Shown here: positions 1-5,349 of the stretch, in pieces
How positions within the stretch are numbered: the first letter of the stretch is position 1
Layout: every line of letters starts with the position of its first letter
Source: JAKVCB01 sp963578605
Lineage (GTDB): Bacteria; Planctomycetota; Planctomycetia; Pirellulales; Lacipirellulaceae
Assembly (NCBI GenBank): GCA_963578605.1
Contig: CAUZEA010000219.1
Coordinates: forward strand, 1-5,349
Length of the DNA stretch: 5,349 nt
Direction of reading: 5' to 3'
Notes under the pieces: generated by a model
Database searches by the model: none
What the model was told of the DNA's origin: nothing
The model's input: the letters and a program-made list of their open reading frames with translations, nothing else
Translations under genes and position numbers: made by a program

Positions 1-3000
1 GGATTTATTCGTCGCGACAGGGCGTACTACGCCGACAACGTGGGATTATTGGATCCCAAAACTACGCCCCTTACGATGTCCGGAACGGCATCTTTTGGCA
101 GTGCCTTCGGTTACCAGGGAAATGCAATCATCGGATGGTTTGATAAATTCGGTGAGCTGGTATTTGAATCCGGGGGGCGACAGCCCTGGCTGGATGGTAG
201 TGGGATGGATCTCATTGGATTTTTCACCGATGAAACCGAATACATTGAGGTCCGCTTTAAAGGGAGGCACCACGGGTTGCCAGCCGTAGTTACTAATGCT
301 GCAGGCCAAACGATCAAGCAGGTGGGGCTTATCGACTCAGCAACTCCATTTACCTACGACGTCACCTGGAACCCATTCGGTGGAATTTATGGGACCGGTT
401 CCCTAACGGGAACCTTTGATGTTTCGGTCAATGGTACCGTCAGTACCTGGACGGGATGGATTGATAACATCACTGCTGCCCAGAGGGATCGCCTGCCCCT
501 GTTCAATCGGTATGGCATTGCCGCTGTATATAATTCATCAGCCGGTCCCAATACGGTCGAGTTCTTTATCGACGACATCAACTACACCGCCTCCCCGCCG
601 GTGCACGATCCTACCAATTACCAGTGGAAGCTCGACGGACCGGGGGACTGGAACGTCGACGAGAACTGGGATTTGGGATATACGCCACTAAACACACACA
701 CCACAGTATTTGGCAGCGCCATCGACCGGCCCTCGACGATCTTCACCGAGACAAACATCACAGTCAATGGCATGCAGTTCAACAGCGAGTACACCTATGG
801 CATTGCCGGGCCGGTGGGGACCAGCTTGACCCTCCAAGGCGATGCCAGCATCCAGGTCGACCAGGGGACTCCTGAATTCCAACTGCCCGTGAACCTGGCT
901 GCCGCGGCCACCATCGACGCGGCCGCCGGCAGTTCGATCACGTTCGAAGATGCGCTCAACCTTGGCGGGAACACGGCCACCAAGACCGGCGACGGGACAA
1001 TGGTCCTTAACAATAACGGCTCCGCCGGCACAGGCTCCCTGGAAGTCCAGGGCGGTACCCTCTCCGGTGCGGGAAAGCTCAGCGGAGACTTAACCGTGCT
1101 GACCGGCGCGACCACCGCACCAGGTACCAGTACTGGAATGCTGAAGGTGGGGGGCAACTACACGCAGAACGCCGGCGCTACACTGGCGGTTGAAATCGGC
1201 GGTATTCTCCCCGAGGAGAATTTCGACGTGCTCGCAATCACCGGGACGGCCAGCTTGGAGGGAACGCTCGATGTGGCGCTGATCGACAGCTATACCCCGG
1301 CCATCAACGAACAGTTCACCATCCTGTCGGCGTCCAGTATCGGTGGCTCGCTCAGCCTGGGTGGTTCAGACGGTGGCTTGTTTAACCTCACGCAGGTGGG
1401 CAGCACGTTGGTCCTGGAATTCATCGGTGGCACGGCTGGTACGACCGGAGACTACAACGACGACGGCACCGTGAACGCTGCCGACTACACCACGTGGCGG
1501 GACAATTTGGGCACGAACAATCCGCTGGCGAACGACCCCGTTGGGGGCACGATTGGCCAGTCGCAGTACACCCAGTGGAAAGACAATTTTGGCAGCACTG
1601 CCAGTAGCTCGGCAACGGCCGTACCTGAACCATCGGCAGGGGCCCTTTTAGGGCTGGGCGTGCTTGGGCTGGGCGTGCTTGGGCTGGGCGTGCTTGCGCG
1701 GTGGGGACGAAGGCAGTTTACAGGGCGAGCCCTGACCGGACGATCTGCCTTGGCGATCATCATCCTGTGCGGATCAGCAGGGGTCGTTGGTATCGGGACC
1801 GCCAGCGGCGAAACCTATCTCAAGGTCGAAACGTTCGACGGCGATCCCGGCTGGACGGGACTGAACAACCGGGGCCTTTATCAGGACTTTGGTATAAACC
1901 AAATACCCCCATTTTGGATCGTCACCCACCTTGCCGAAGGCGCCAACCCGGGTGAGATCGGCGGCAGTTTCGCAACCAATACCCCCGCCCAGTTTCCGGC
2001 TTACTTCGCCGACGACGTTGGTTCGATCGACCCCCGCACCGAAGCCCTCACGATGGCCGGCAAAACCAAGTATTACGGTGGGACTGGACAACTGTTCTAC
2101 GGTTGGTTTGATAAAGACGGTACCCTTGGGCCCTTTTGGAATGCAGATCAATCCAAGAACTATTTGGACTTCATGGGTGTTATGACCGATGACGAATCTT
2201 TCACGTTGTTTGCCGGCACCGAATCTCGTGTAATCACGCCAAGAATTGGCAGAGAACCGTTTGGCTACCTGGTGACCTACGACCCGAACGGCGGTGACTT
2301 CGGGCAATTGAGGGGAAGCATCAACGGAAGTCCGGAAACGGTGCTCGACCTGACCGAGGAGGCCAGGAACCAGCTTCCCGCTTCGTTCGATTCGTTCGGG
2401 GGGATGGCCGTTAGGAATCTGTCAACCCCTCTACGCGTTGCCTTTTGGTATTACGATGACATTGTTTATTCAACCAGCGTGCCGCAAGATCCGATTACGA
2501 CCATCCAGTGGGTGTCGGACAAATCACTCAACGTTGCGGCGGGAGCTGGTTGGAGTCCACCCTTCGAGCCCACCTCTAACGAACTGACGGCCGTTTTTGG
2601 TCCTCGAATTACGCAGCCACGGGTTCTGTTCGCCGACTCCGACATCACGCTGAAGGCCGTCGAGTTCGACAGCCCCATTTCCTACCGCCTCGCAGGACAG
2701 GGCACCTTTAACTTCGAGGCGGCAACGGGCAACTCATCGCTTGATGTACTGGAGGGTAGTCACCATTTCAATATCCAAGTCAATGTCCAGAACGATATTG
2801 ATGTGAATGTAGCGGCTGGTGCTACGCTCACGTTCAACGAAGGTCTCGATTTAAATGGGTACACGCTCAGCAAGACTGGTGACGGCGATCTTGTGATCAA
2901 CAATCGCCTGATTTACGCCAACGGGTTGATTACCGGAGTGGTGATCGATAACGCGGTGGGTGTGCCCGAACCCTCGACTCTCGTCCTGGTGAGTTTGGTG

Positions 3001-3075
3001 CTGTTCACCCTGGGGTCGGGGCGACAGAGAAAACCAGCGAAAGGGGTACCGGCACTTCAGCGAATCCTAGCTTGA
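1..3075 (+). CDS. Two-module secreted lectin-like / PATR / dockerin / PEP-CTERM protein (5' partial)
   Basis: The frame is open from base 1 to the TGA at 3073-3075 (1024 residues). Comparison with the downstream paralogue indicates that about 84 N-terminal residues, including the signal peptide, lie upstream; the GTG at 40 is internal. Module 1 has a lectin-like beta-sandwich domain (about 1-590, ending FFIDDINYTA), a GDWNVDENWD motif near 646-669, a PATR-type beta-strand region (about 700-1430; GDGTMVLNNN, GSLEVQGGTLSGAGKLSGDL), a dockerin (1447-1593) and a PEP-CTERM (1621-1719). Module 2 has a signal-peptide-like segment (1726-1809), a diverged copy of the same lectin-like domain (1834-2475; FDGDPGW, YDPNGG, FWYYDDIVYST), a shortened beta-strand region (about 2500-2910) and a terminal PEP-CTERM (VPEPST at 2962). 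The expected role is a cell-surface or extracellular adhesive or carbohydrate-associated protein; no catalytic motif is visible. The lack of a stop between modules is odd: it may be a natural fusion, a polyprotein, or two genes with an internal start. Domain recognition is by motif; the exact ligand is unknown. Confidence 0.88.
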   Translation, partial: GFIRRDRAYYADNVGLLDPKTTPLTMSGTASFGSAFGYQGNAIIGWFDKFGELVFESGGRQPWLDGSGMDLIGFFTDETEYIEVRFKGRHHGLPAVVTNAAGQTIKQVGLIDSATPFTYDVTWNPFGGIYGTGSLTGTFDVSVNGTVSTWTGWIDNITAAQRDRLPLFNRYGIAAVYNSSAGPNTVEFFIDDINYTASPPVHDPTNYQWKLDGPGDWNVDENWDLGYTPLNTHTTVFGSAIDRPSTIFTETNITVNGMQFNSEYTYGIAGPVGTSLTLQGDASIQVDQGTPEFQLPVNLAAAATIDAAAGSSITFEDALNLGGNTATKTGDGTMVLNNNGSAGTGSLEVQGGTLSGAGKLSGDLTVLTGATTAPGTSTGMLKVGGNYTQNAGATLAVEIGGILPEENFDVLAITGTASLEGTLDVALIDSYTPAINEQFTILSASSIGGSLSLGGSDGGLFNLTQVGSTLVLEFIGGTAGTTGDYNDDGTVNAADYTTWRDNLGTNNPLANDPVGGTIGQSQYTQWKDNFGSTASSSATAVPEPSAGALLGLGVLGLGVLGLGVLARWGRRQFTGRALTGRSALAIIILCGSAGVVGIGTASGETYLKVETFDGDPGWTGLNNRGLYQDFGINQIPPFWIVTHLAEGANPGEIGGSFATNTPAQFPAYFADDVGSIDPRTEALTMAGKTKYYGGTGQLFYGWFDKDGTLGPFWNADQSKNYLDFMGVMTDDESFTLFAGTESRVITPRIGREPFGYLVTYDPNGGDFGQLRGSINGSPETVLDLTEEARNQLPASFDSFGGMAVRNLSTPLRVAFWYYDDIVYSTSVPQDPITTIQWVSDKSLNVAAGAGWSPPFEPTSNELTAVFGPRITQPRVLFADSDITLKAVEFDSPISYRLAGQGTFNFEAATGNSSLDVLEGSHHFNIQVNVQNDIDVNVAAGATLTFNEGLDLNGYTLSKTGDGDLVINNRLIYANGLITGVVIDNAVGVPEPSTLVLVSLVLFTLGSGRQRKPAKGVPALQRILA
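967..1673 (+). repeat. 707-base identical block, copy 1
   Basis: By direct reading this is identical to 4467-5173. It encodes the PATR-type core, the dockerin and the start of the PEP-CTERM helix. It begins abruptly at GGGAACACGG and ends in the second 15-base helix repeat. The flanking sequence on both sides is clearly diverged. Confidence 0.88.
1447..1593 (+). other. Type I dockerin domain, copy 1
   Basis: The sequence GDYNDDGTVNAADYTTWRDN is a textbook first dockerin half. The EF-hand-like calcium loop has ligands at D1, N3, D5, N9 and D12 and is followed by the helix. The second half ends in YTQWKDNFGS, which keeps the helix pattern, but its loop (NDPVGGTIGQSQ) lacks the usual acidic ligands. 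In cellulosomes dockerins bind cohesins; in planctomycetes they occur on many surface proteins whose partners are mostly unknown. Confidence 0.88.
1621..1719 (+). other. PEP-CTERM sorting signal, internal, copy 1
   Basis: VPEPSAGALL is followed by a glycine/leucine/valine helix (three GLGVL units) and a basic end, ARWGRRQF. This is the usual three-part exosortase substrate: PEP motif, membrane helix, arginine cluster. Such signals normally end the protein, but here the frame continues without a stop into another hydrophobic segment. Confidence 0.85.
1651..1695 (+). repeat. Three tandem 15-base repeats in the PEP-CTERM helix
   Basis: GGGCTGGGCGTGCTT occurs three times in a row and encodes GLGVL three times within the membrane helix. 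Copy 2 has one exact unit at 5151-5165 and one altered unit at 5166-5180. The difference is in frame and fits replication slippage. Confidence 0.9.
1726..1809 (+). other. Internal signal-peptide-like segment, copy 1
   Basis: RALTGRSALAIIILCGSAG continues into VVGIGTASG before ETYLKVETFDGDP. It has a basic n-region, a hydrophobic core and a small-residue end, like a Sec signal peptide, and it precedes a new lectin-like module. It lies in the same frame as the preceding PEP-CTERM. An in-frame TTG at 1750 could be a separate start, giving a 441-residue product, but the matching upstream motif is only GGACGA. Confidence 0.65.
2962..3075 (+). other. Terminal PEP-CTERM sorting signal
   Basis: VPEPSTLVLVSLVLFTLGSG is followed by a basic stretch, RQRKPAKG, and a short tail to the TGA. 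This is a conventional C-terminal placement. Its helix sequence is unrelated to the GLGVL-type helix of the internal signals, so module 2 has its own sorting signal and not a copy of module 1's. The post-arginine tail is somewhat long. Confidence 0.85.
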
Positions 3076-3275
3076 CGGTTTCAACCGATACATCGCAACG
3101 AGCTGGCCGCACGACATGCCTGGGTAATTATGCGTAAAATAGAAAGGATGGCAGGGTTTGTGACCGCAAGTTTGCATGGAGTACCCAGAGGCTGATTTCC
3201 CAAAGATGGTCGTGGCGCGGATGGAAGTATGTGAGATTGGCTCAACTTTGACTTCAACTGCAACGGAGAGTACTG
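3076..3275 (+). other. Intergenic region between the two paralogous genes
   Basis: These 200 bases separate the TGA at 3075 from the ATG at 3276. I see no convincing gene, structured RNA or T-tract terminator. A TAAAAT hexamer at 3135-3140 could be a promoter -10 element, but no good -35 element lies at the right distance. The gap makes a promoter of its own for the second gene possible but unproven. The ribosome binding site of that gene lies at its 3' end. Confidence 0.6.
3265..3270 (+). promoter_or_regulatory. Ribosome binding site for the gene at 3276
   Basis: GGAGAG is a good Shine-Dalgarno match and sits 5 bases (TACTG) before ATG 3276. It supports this start, with the in-frame TGA at 3249 excluding any longer reading. 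Confidence 0.75.
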
Positions 3276-3380
3276 ATGAATTCCGATAGACGAGTTTGCC
3301 ATACTCAGCGTCGATTTCGGTTTGCTCTTGCGGCGATCTTGGGGGCTCTATCGGTGATACCTGTCGAGCCAGGCGTTGCT
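3276..3380 (+). other. N-terminal Sec signal peptide
   Basis: The first 35 residues have an arginine-rich n-region (MNSDRRV...QRRFRF), a hydrophobic core (ALAAILGALSVIPV) and a likely signal peptidase I site after GVA at residue 35. This marks the protein for export, in line with its PEP-CTERM and dockerin. The exact cleavage site is a by-eye estimate. Confidence 0.8.
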
Positions 3381-5349
3381 CAGATCGTCCAGAAACAGAA
3401 CAATTTTGATTCCGACCCAATGTGGGACGGATACGATAATTCGCTGTTTGATGGAACCGATGTCATCCAGGACTTCGGTTACAGCTCCGATACCAATTTC
3501 GCCGGCGGTGCGCCGGGTGAAGTGGGAGGATTTATTCGTCGCGACAGGGCCTTCTACGCCGATAACGTCGGAGCGTTGGATCCTGCGACCACGCCCCTTA
3601 CGATGTCCGGAACGGCATCTTTTGGCAGCGCCTCCGGTTACCAGGGAAATGCAATCATTGGATGGTTTGATAAATTCGGCCAACTCTTATTTGAAGGCCC
3701 CGGTGGGATGGATCTCATTGGGTTTTTTACTGATGAAACTGAGTACATTGAAGTTCGGTTTAAAGGTAGAGACCGGGGGACAGCAGCAGCTACCAATGCC
3801 GCAGGTCAGAAAATTTTAGAGGTGGGTCTTATCGACCCAGGAACTCCATTTACCTACGACATCGCGTGGGATCCATTCGGCGGCATCTATGGGACCGGTT
3901 CCATTACGGGGACCTTTGATGTTTCGGTCAATGGTACCGTCAGCACCTGGACGGGGTGGATTGATAACATCACCGCTACCGAGAGGGATCGTCTGCCCCT
4001 GTTAAATCGCTATGGTCTGGTAGCTGTGTACAACCCCAGGGCTGGCCCCAATACGGTCGACTTTTTTATCGACGATATCAGCTACACCGCCTCACCGCCG
4101 GTGCCTGATCCTACCAATTACGAGTGGAAGCTCGACGGACCGGGGGACTGGAACATCGACGAAAACTGGGATTTGGGCTACGTACCACTAACCACACACA
4201 CCACCGCCTTTGGCAGCACCATCAATCAGCCCTCGACGGTCTTCACCGAGACAAACATCACGACCAATGGCGTGCGGTTCAACAGTGAGTACACCTATGG
4301 CATTGCCGGGGCACCGGGTACCAGCTTGACCCTCCAGGGCGATGCTAGCATTCGGGTCGATCAGGGGACTCCTGAATTCCAACTGCCCGTGAACCTGGAC
4401 GCCGCAACCACCATCGACGCGGCTGCCGGCAGCTCGATCACGTTCGAAAATGTGTTCAACCTGAATGGGAACACGGCCACCAAGACCGGCGACGGGACAA
4501 TGGTCCTTAACAATAACGGCTCCGCCGGCACAGGCTCCCTGGAAGTCCAGGGCGGTACCCTCTCCGGTGCGGGAAAGCTCAGCGGAGACTTAACCGTGCT
4601 GACCGGCGCGACCACCGCACCAGGTACCAGTACTGGAATGCTGAAGGTGGGGGGCAACTACACGCAGAACGCCGGCGCTACACTGGCGGTTGAAATCGGC
4701 GGTATTCTCCCCGAGGAGAATTTCGACGTGCTCGCAATCACCGGGACGGCCAGCTTGGAGGGAACGCTCGATGTGGCGCTGATCGACAGCTATACCCCGG
4801 CCATCAACGAACAGTTCACCATCCTGTCGGCGTCCAGTATCGGTGGCTCGCTCAGCCTGGGTGGTTCAGACGGTGGCTTGTTTAACCTCACGCAGGTGGG
4901 CAGCACGTTGGTCCTGGAATTCATCGGTGGCACGGCTGGTACGACCGGAGACTACAACGACGACGGCACCGTGAACGCTGCCGACTACACCACGTGGCGG
5001 GACAATTTGGGCACGAACAATCCGCTGGCGAACGACCCCGTTGGGGGCACGATTGGCCAGTCGCAGTACACCCAGTGGAAAGACAATTTTGGCAGCACTG
5101 CCAGTAGCTCGGCAACGGCCGTACCTGAACCATCGGCAGGGGCCCTTTTAGGGCTGGGCGTGCTTGGGCTGGGAGTCCTTGTGGGTTGGGGAAGAAGGCA
5201 ATTTGCAGGGCAAGCCCTGACCGGAGGATTTGCCTTGGCGATCATCATCCTGTTTGGATCGGCAGGGGTCGTTGGTGTTGGGACCGCCAGCGGCGAAACC
5301 TATCTCAAGGTCGAAACGTTCGACGGCGATCCCGGCTGGACGGGACTGA
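3276..5349 (+). CDS. Paralogous secreted lectin-like / PATR / dockerin / PEP-CTERM protein (3' partial)
   Basis: The ATG at 3276 is chosen because GGAGAG lies 5 bases upstream, an in-frame TGA occurs at 3249-3251, and a signal peptide follows directly. The frame stays open for 691 codons to the window end; the TGA in the last four bases is out of frame. Order of parts by residue: signal peptide 1-35; lectin-like beta-sandwich domain about 44-272 (FDSDPMWDG, QDFGYSS, ending FFIDDISYTA); GDWNIDENWD motif near 285; PATR-type beta-strand region about 300-555; dockerin 558-606; PEP-CTERM from 616 (VPEPS, glycine/leucine helix, then WGRRQ); signal-peptide-like segment 646-673; then the start of a second lectin-like module (ETFDGDPGWTGL). 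It is a paralogue of the gene ending at 3075 and probably shares its two-module plan. It lacks an 8-residue stretch present in the first copy around 172-204. The role is inferred to be surface-anchored or surface-released adhesion or carbohydrate binding; there is no catalytic signature. Confidence 0.9.
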   Translation, partial: MNSDRRVCHTQRRFRFALAAILGALSVIPVEPGVAQIVQKQNNFDSDPMWDGYDNSLFDGTDVIQDFGYSSDTNFAGGAPGEVGGFIRRDRAFYADNVGALDPATTPLTMSGTASFGSASGYQGNAIIGWFDKFGQLLFEGPGGMDLIGFFTDETEYIEVRFKGRDRGTAAATNAAGQKILEVGLIDPGTPFTYDIAWDPFGGIYGTGSITGTFDVSVNGTVSTWTGWIDNITATERDRLPLLNRYGLVAVYNPRAGPNTVDFFIDDISYTASPPVPDPTNYEWKLDGPGDWNIDENWDLGYVPLTTHTTAFGSTINQPSTVFTETNITTNGVRFNSEYTYGIAGAPGTSLTLQGDASIRVDQGTPEFQLPVNLDAATTIDAAAGSSITFENVFNLNGNTATKTGDGTMVLNNNGSAGTGSLEVQGGTLSGAGKLSGDLTVLTGATTAPGTSTGMLKVGGNYTQNAGATLAVEIGGILPEENFDVLAITGTASLEGTLDVALIDSYTPAINEQFTILSASSIGGSLSLGGSDGGLFNLTQVGSTLVLEFIGGTAGTTGDYNDDGTVNAADYTTWRDNLGTNNPLANDPVGGTIGQSQYTQWKDNFGSTASSSATAVPEPSAGALLGLGVLGLGVLVGWGRRQFAGQALTGGFALAIIILFGSAGVVGVGTASGETYLKVETFDGDPGWTGL
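4467..5173 (+). repeat. 707-base identical block, copy 2
   Basis: This is the partner of 967-1673 at a constant offset of 3500 with no difference found. The first mismatches are at 4466 (T versus C) upstream and 5174 (A versus C) downstream. Confidence 0.88.
4947..5093 (+). other. Type I dockerin domain, copy 2
   Basis: This reads as base-for-base identical to the dockerin at 1447-1593, including the intact first calcium loop (DYNDDGTVNAAD) and the degenerate second loop. It lies inside the 707-base identical block and immediately precedes the PEP-CTERM of the second gene. Confidence 0.88.
5121..5204 (+). other. PEP-CTERM sorting signal, internal, copy 2
   Basis: VPEPSAGALL is followed by two GLGVL units, then VGWGRRQF. 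The helix is five residues shorter than in copy 1. Again no stop codon follows the arginine cluster, and the frame runs on to the window end. Confidence 0.85.
5211..5294 (+). other. Internal signal-peptide-like segment, copy 2
   Basis: QALTGGFALAIIILFGSAG continues into VVGVGTASG before ETYLKVETFDG. It is homologous to 1726-1809. Several residues differ (R to Q, R to G, S to F, C to F, I to V), yet the frame and the hydrophobic character are kept. The n-region is less basic than in copy 1. Confidence 0.65.
5223..5237 (+). promoter_or_regulatory. Possible internal ribosome binding site and TTG start
   Basis: GGAGGA (5223-5228) is followed by 6 bases and TTG (5235-5237), in frame with the signal-peptide-like segment. 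Spacing and sequence fit an internal start for the second module. The equivalent in copy 1 is GGACGA (1738-1743) before TTG 1750. The bases also encode Gly-Gly in the long frame, so the match may be chance. Confidence 0.35.

Larger units (their letters stand above)
1..1864 (+). repeat. Tandem duplication, unit 1 (aligned part)
   Basis: This stretch aligns along its whole length with 3528-5349. The offset is 3527 at the start, 3500 from about position 300 onward, and 3485 after the PEP-CTERM helix. The differences are in-frame indels (24, 3 and 15 bases). The complete unit of about 3.5 kb spans module 1, module 2 and the intergenic gap. Confidence 0.9.
3528..5349 (+). repeat. Tandem duplication, unit 2 (aligned part)
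   Basis: This is the direct-repeat partner of 1-1864. The last 70 bases (5280-5349) are identical to 1795-1864, so the unit evidently continues beyond the window. Confidence 0.9.

Noticed and set aside
40..42. GTG at 40 as the start of the first gene
   Set aside because: The frame is open back to base 1 and the upstream residues (GFIRRDRAYYADN) match residues 85 onward of the second gene, so the true start is outside the window.
1651..1695. CRISPR-like or regulatory direct repeats
   Set aside because: The repeats are in frame, have no spacers, and encode a glycine/leucine membrane helix.
1701..1955. Frame-shifted + strand reading frame across the PEP-CTERM junction as a separate small gene
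   Set aside because: Its translation is arginine-rich with no domain, while the main frame keeps clear homology on both sides of the junction.
1774..2307. Open frame of 177 codons on the minus strand
   Set aside because: It lies opposite well-supported coding sequence, its composition has no recognisable domain, and it is explained by codon bias of the + strand gene.
3076..3087. Inverted repeat CGGTT-TC-AACCG directly after the stop codon as a terminator
   Set aside because: The 5-base stem has only a 2-base loop and there is no following T-tract, so it is too weak to call.
3130..3195. Short reading frame of 21 codons in the intergenic gap (MRKIERMAGF...)
   Set aside because: No well-spaced ribosome binding site, no recognisable motif, and the length is expected by chance.
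3248..3276. TTGACT with TACTGA 17 bases later as a promoter
   Set aside because: The -10 element would overlap the start codon and leave no room for the clear ribosome binding site at 3265.
3067..3683. Minus-strand open frames across the intergenic gap and the start of the second gene
   Set aside because: They overlap the signal peptide and conserved domain of the + strand gene, and show no family features.

Overview
The window is about 5.3 kb and all of its coding sequence lies on the + strand. It looks like part of a planctomycete genome, most likely Pirellulales-like. The inference rests on moderately high GC and on very large secreted proteins that combine a lectin-like beta-sandwich domain, a PATR/autotransporter-type beta-strand region, a type I dockerin and a PEP-CTERM sorting signal. 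That combination is typical of Planctomycetota. Taxonomy is inferred from domain content only.

Layout. Positions 1-3075 are the 3' part of one long gene whose start lies upstream of the window. It encodes two homologous modules in one uninterrupted frame. Module 1 (1-1719) is lectin-like domain, PATR-type region, dockerin, PEP-CTERM. Module 2 (about 1726-3075) is an internal signal-peptide-like segment, a diverged lectin-like domain, a shortened beta-strand region with no dockerin, and a second PEP-CTERM. Positions 3076-3275 are a 200-bp gap without a convincing gene. A second long gene starts at ATG 3276 behind a good ribosome binding site. It has a classical signal peptide, repeats module 1 closely, reads through its PEP-CTERM into the same signal-peptide-like segment, and is still open at 5349.

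The two genes form a tandem duplication with a period of about 3.5 kb. Positions 1-1864 match 3528-5349, with offsets of 3527, 3500 and 3485 as indels accumulate. Both window ends fall inside the repeat, so the array probably extends further each way. Most of the repeat is diverged (roughly 85% amino-acid identity by eye in the lectin-like part), but 967-1673 and 4467-5173 appear identical over 707 bases. This suggests gene conversion, or an assembly artefact.

The most unusual point is the junction. In both copies a PEP-CTERM helix plus arginine cluster is followed, without a stop codon, by a second hydrophobic segment resembling a Sec signal peptide. If translated through, this gives a membrane hairpin that an exosortase and signal peptidase could resolve into two surface proteins. 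Alternatively an internal TTG start is used; copy 2 has a GGAGGA motif at suitable spacing before it. No enzyme, regulator, RNA gene, CRISPR array or transposase is visible.
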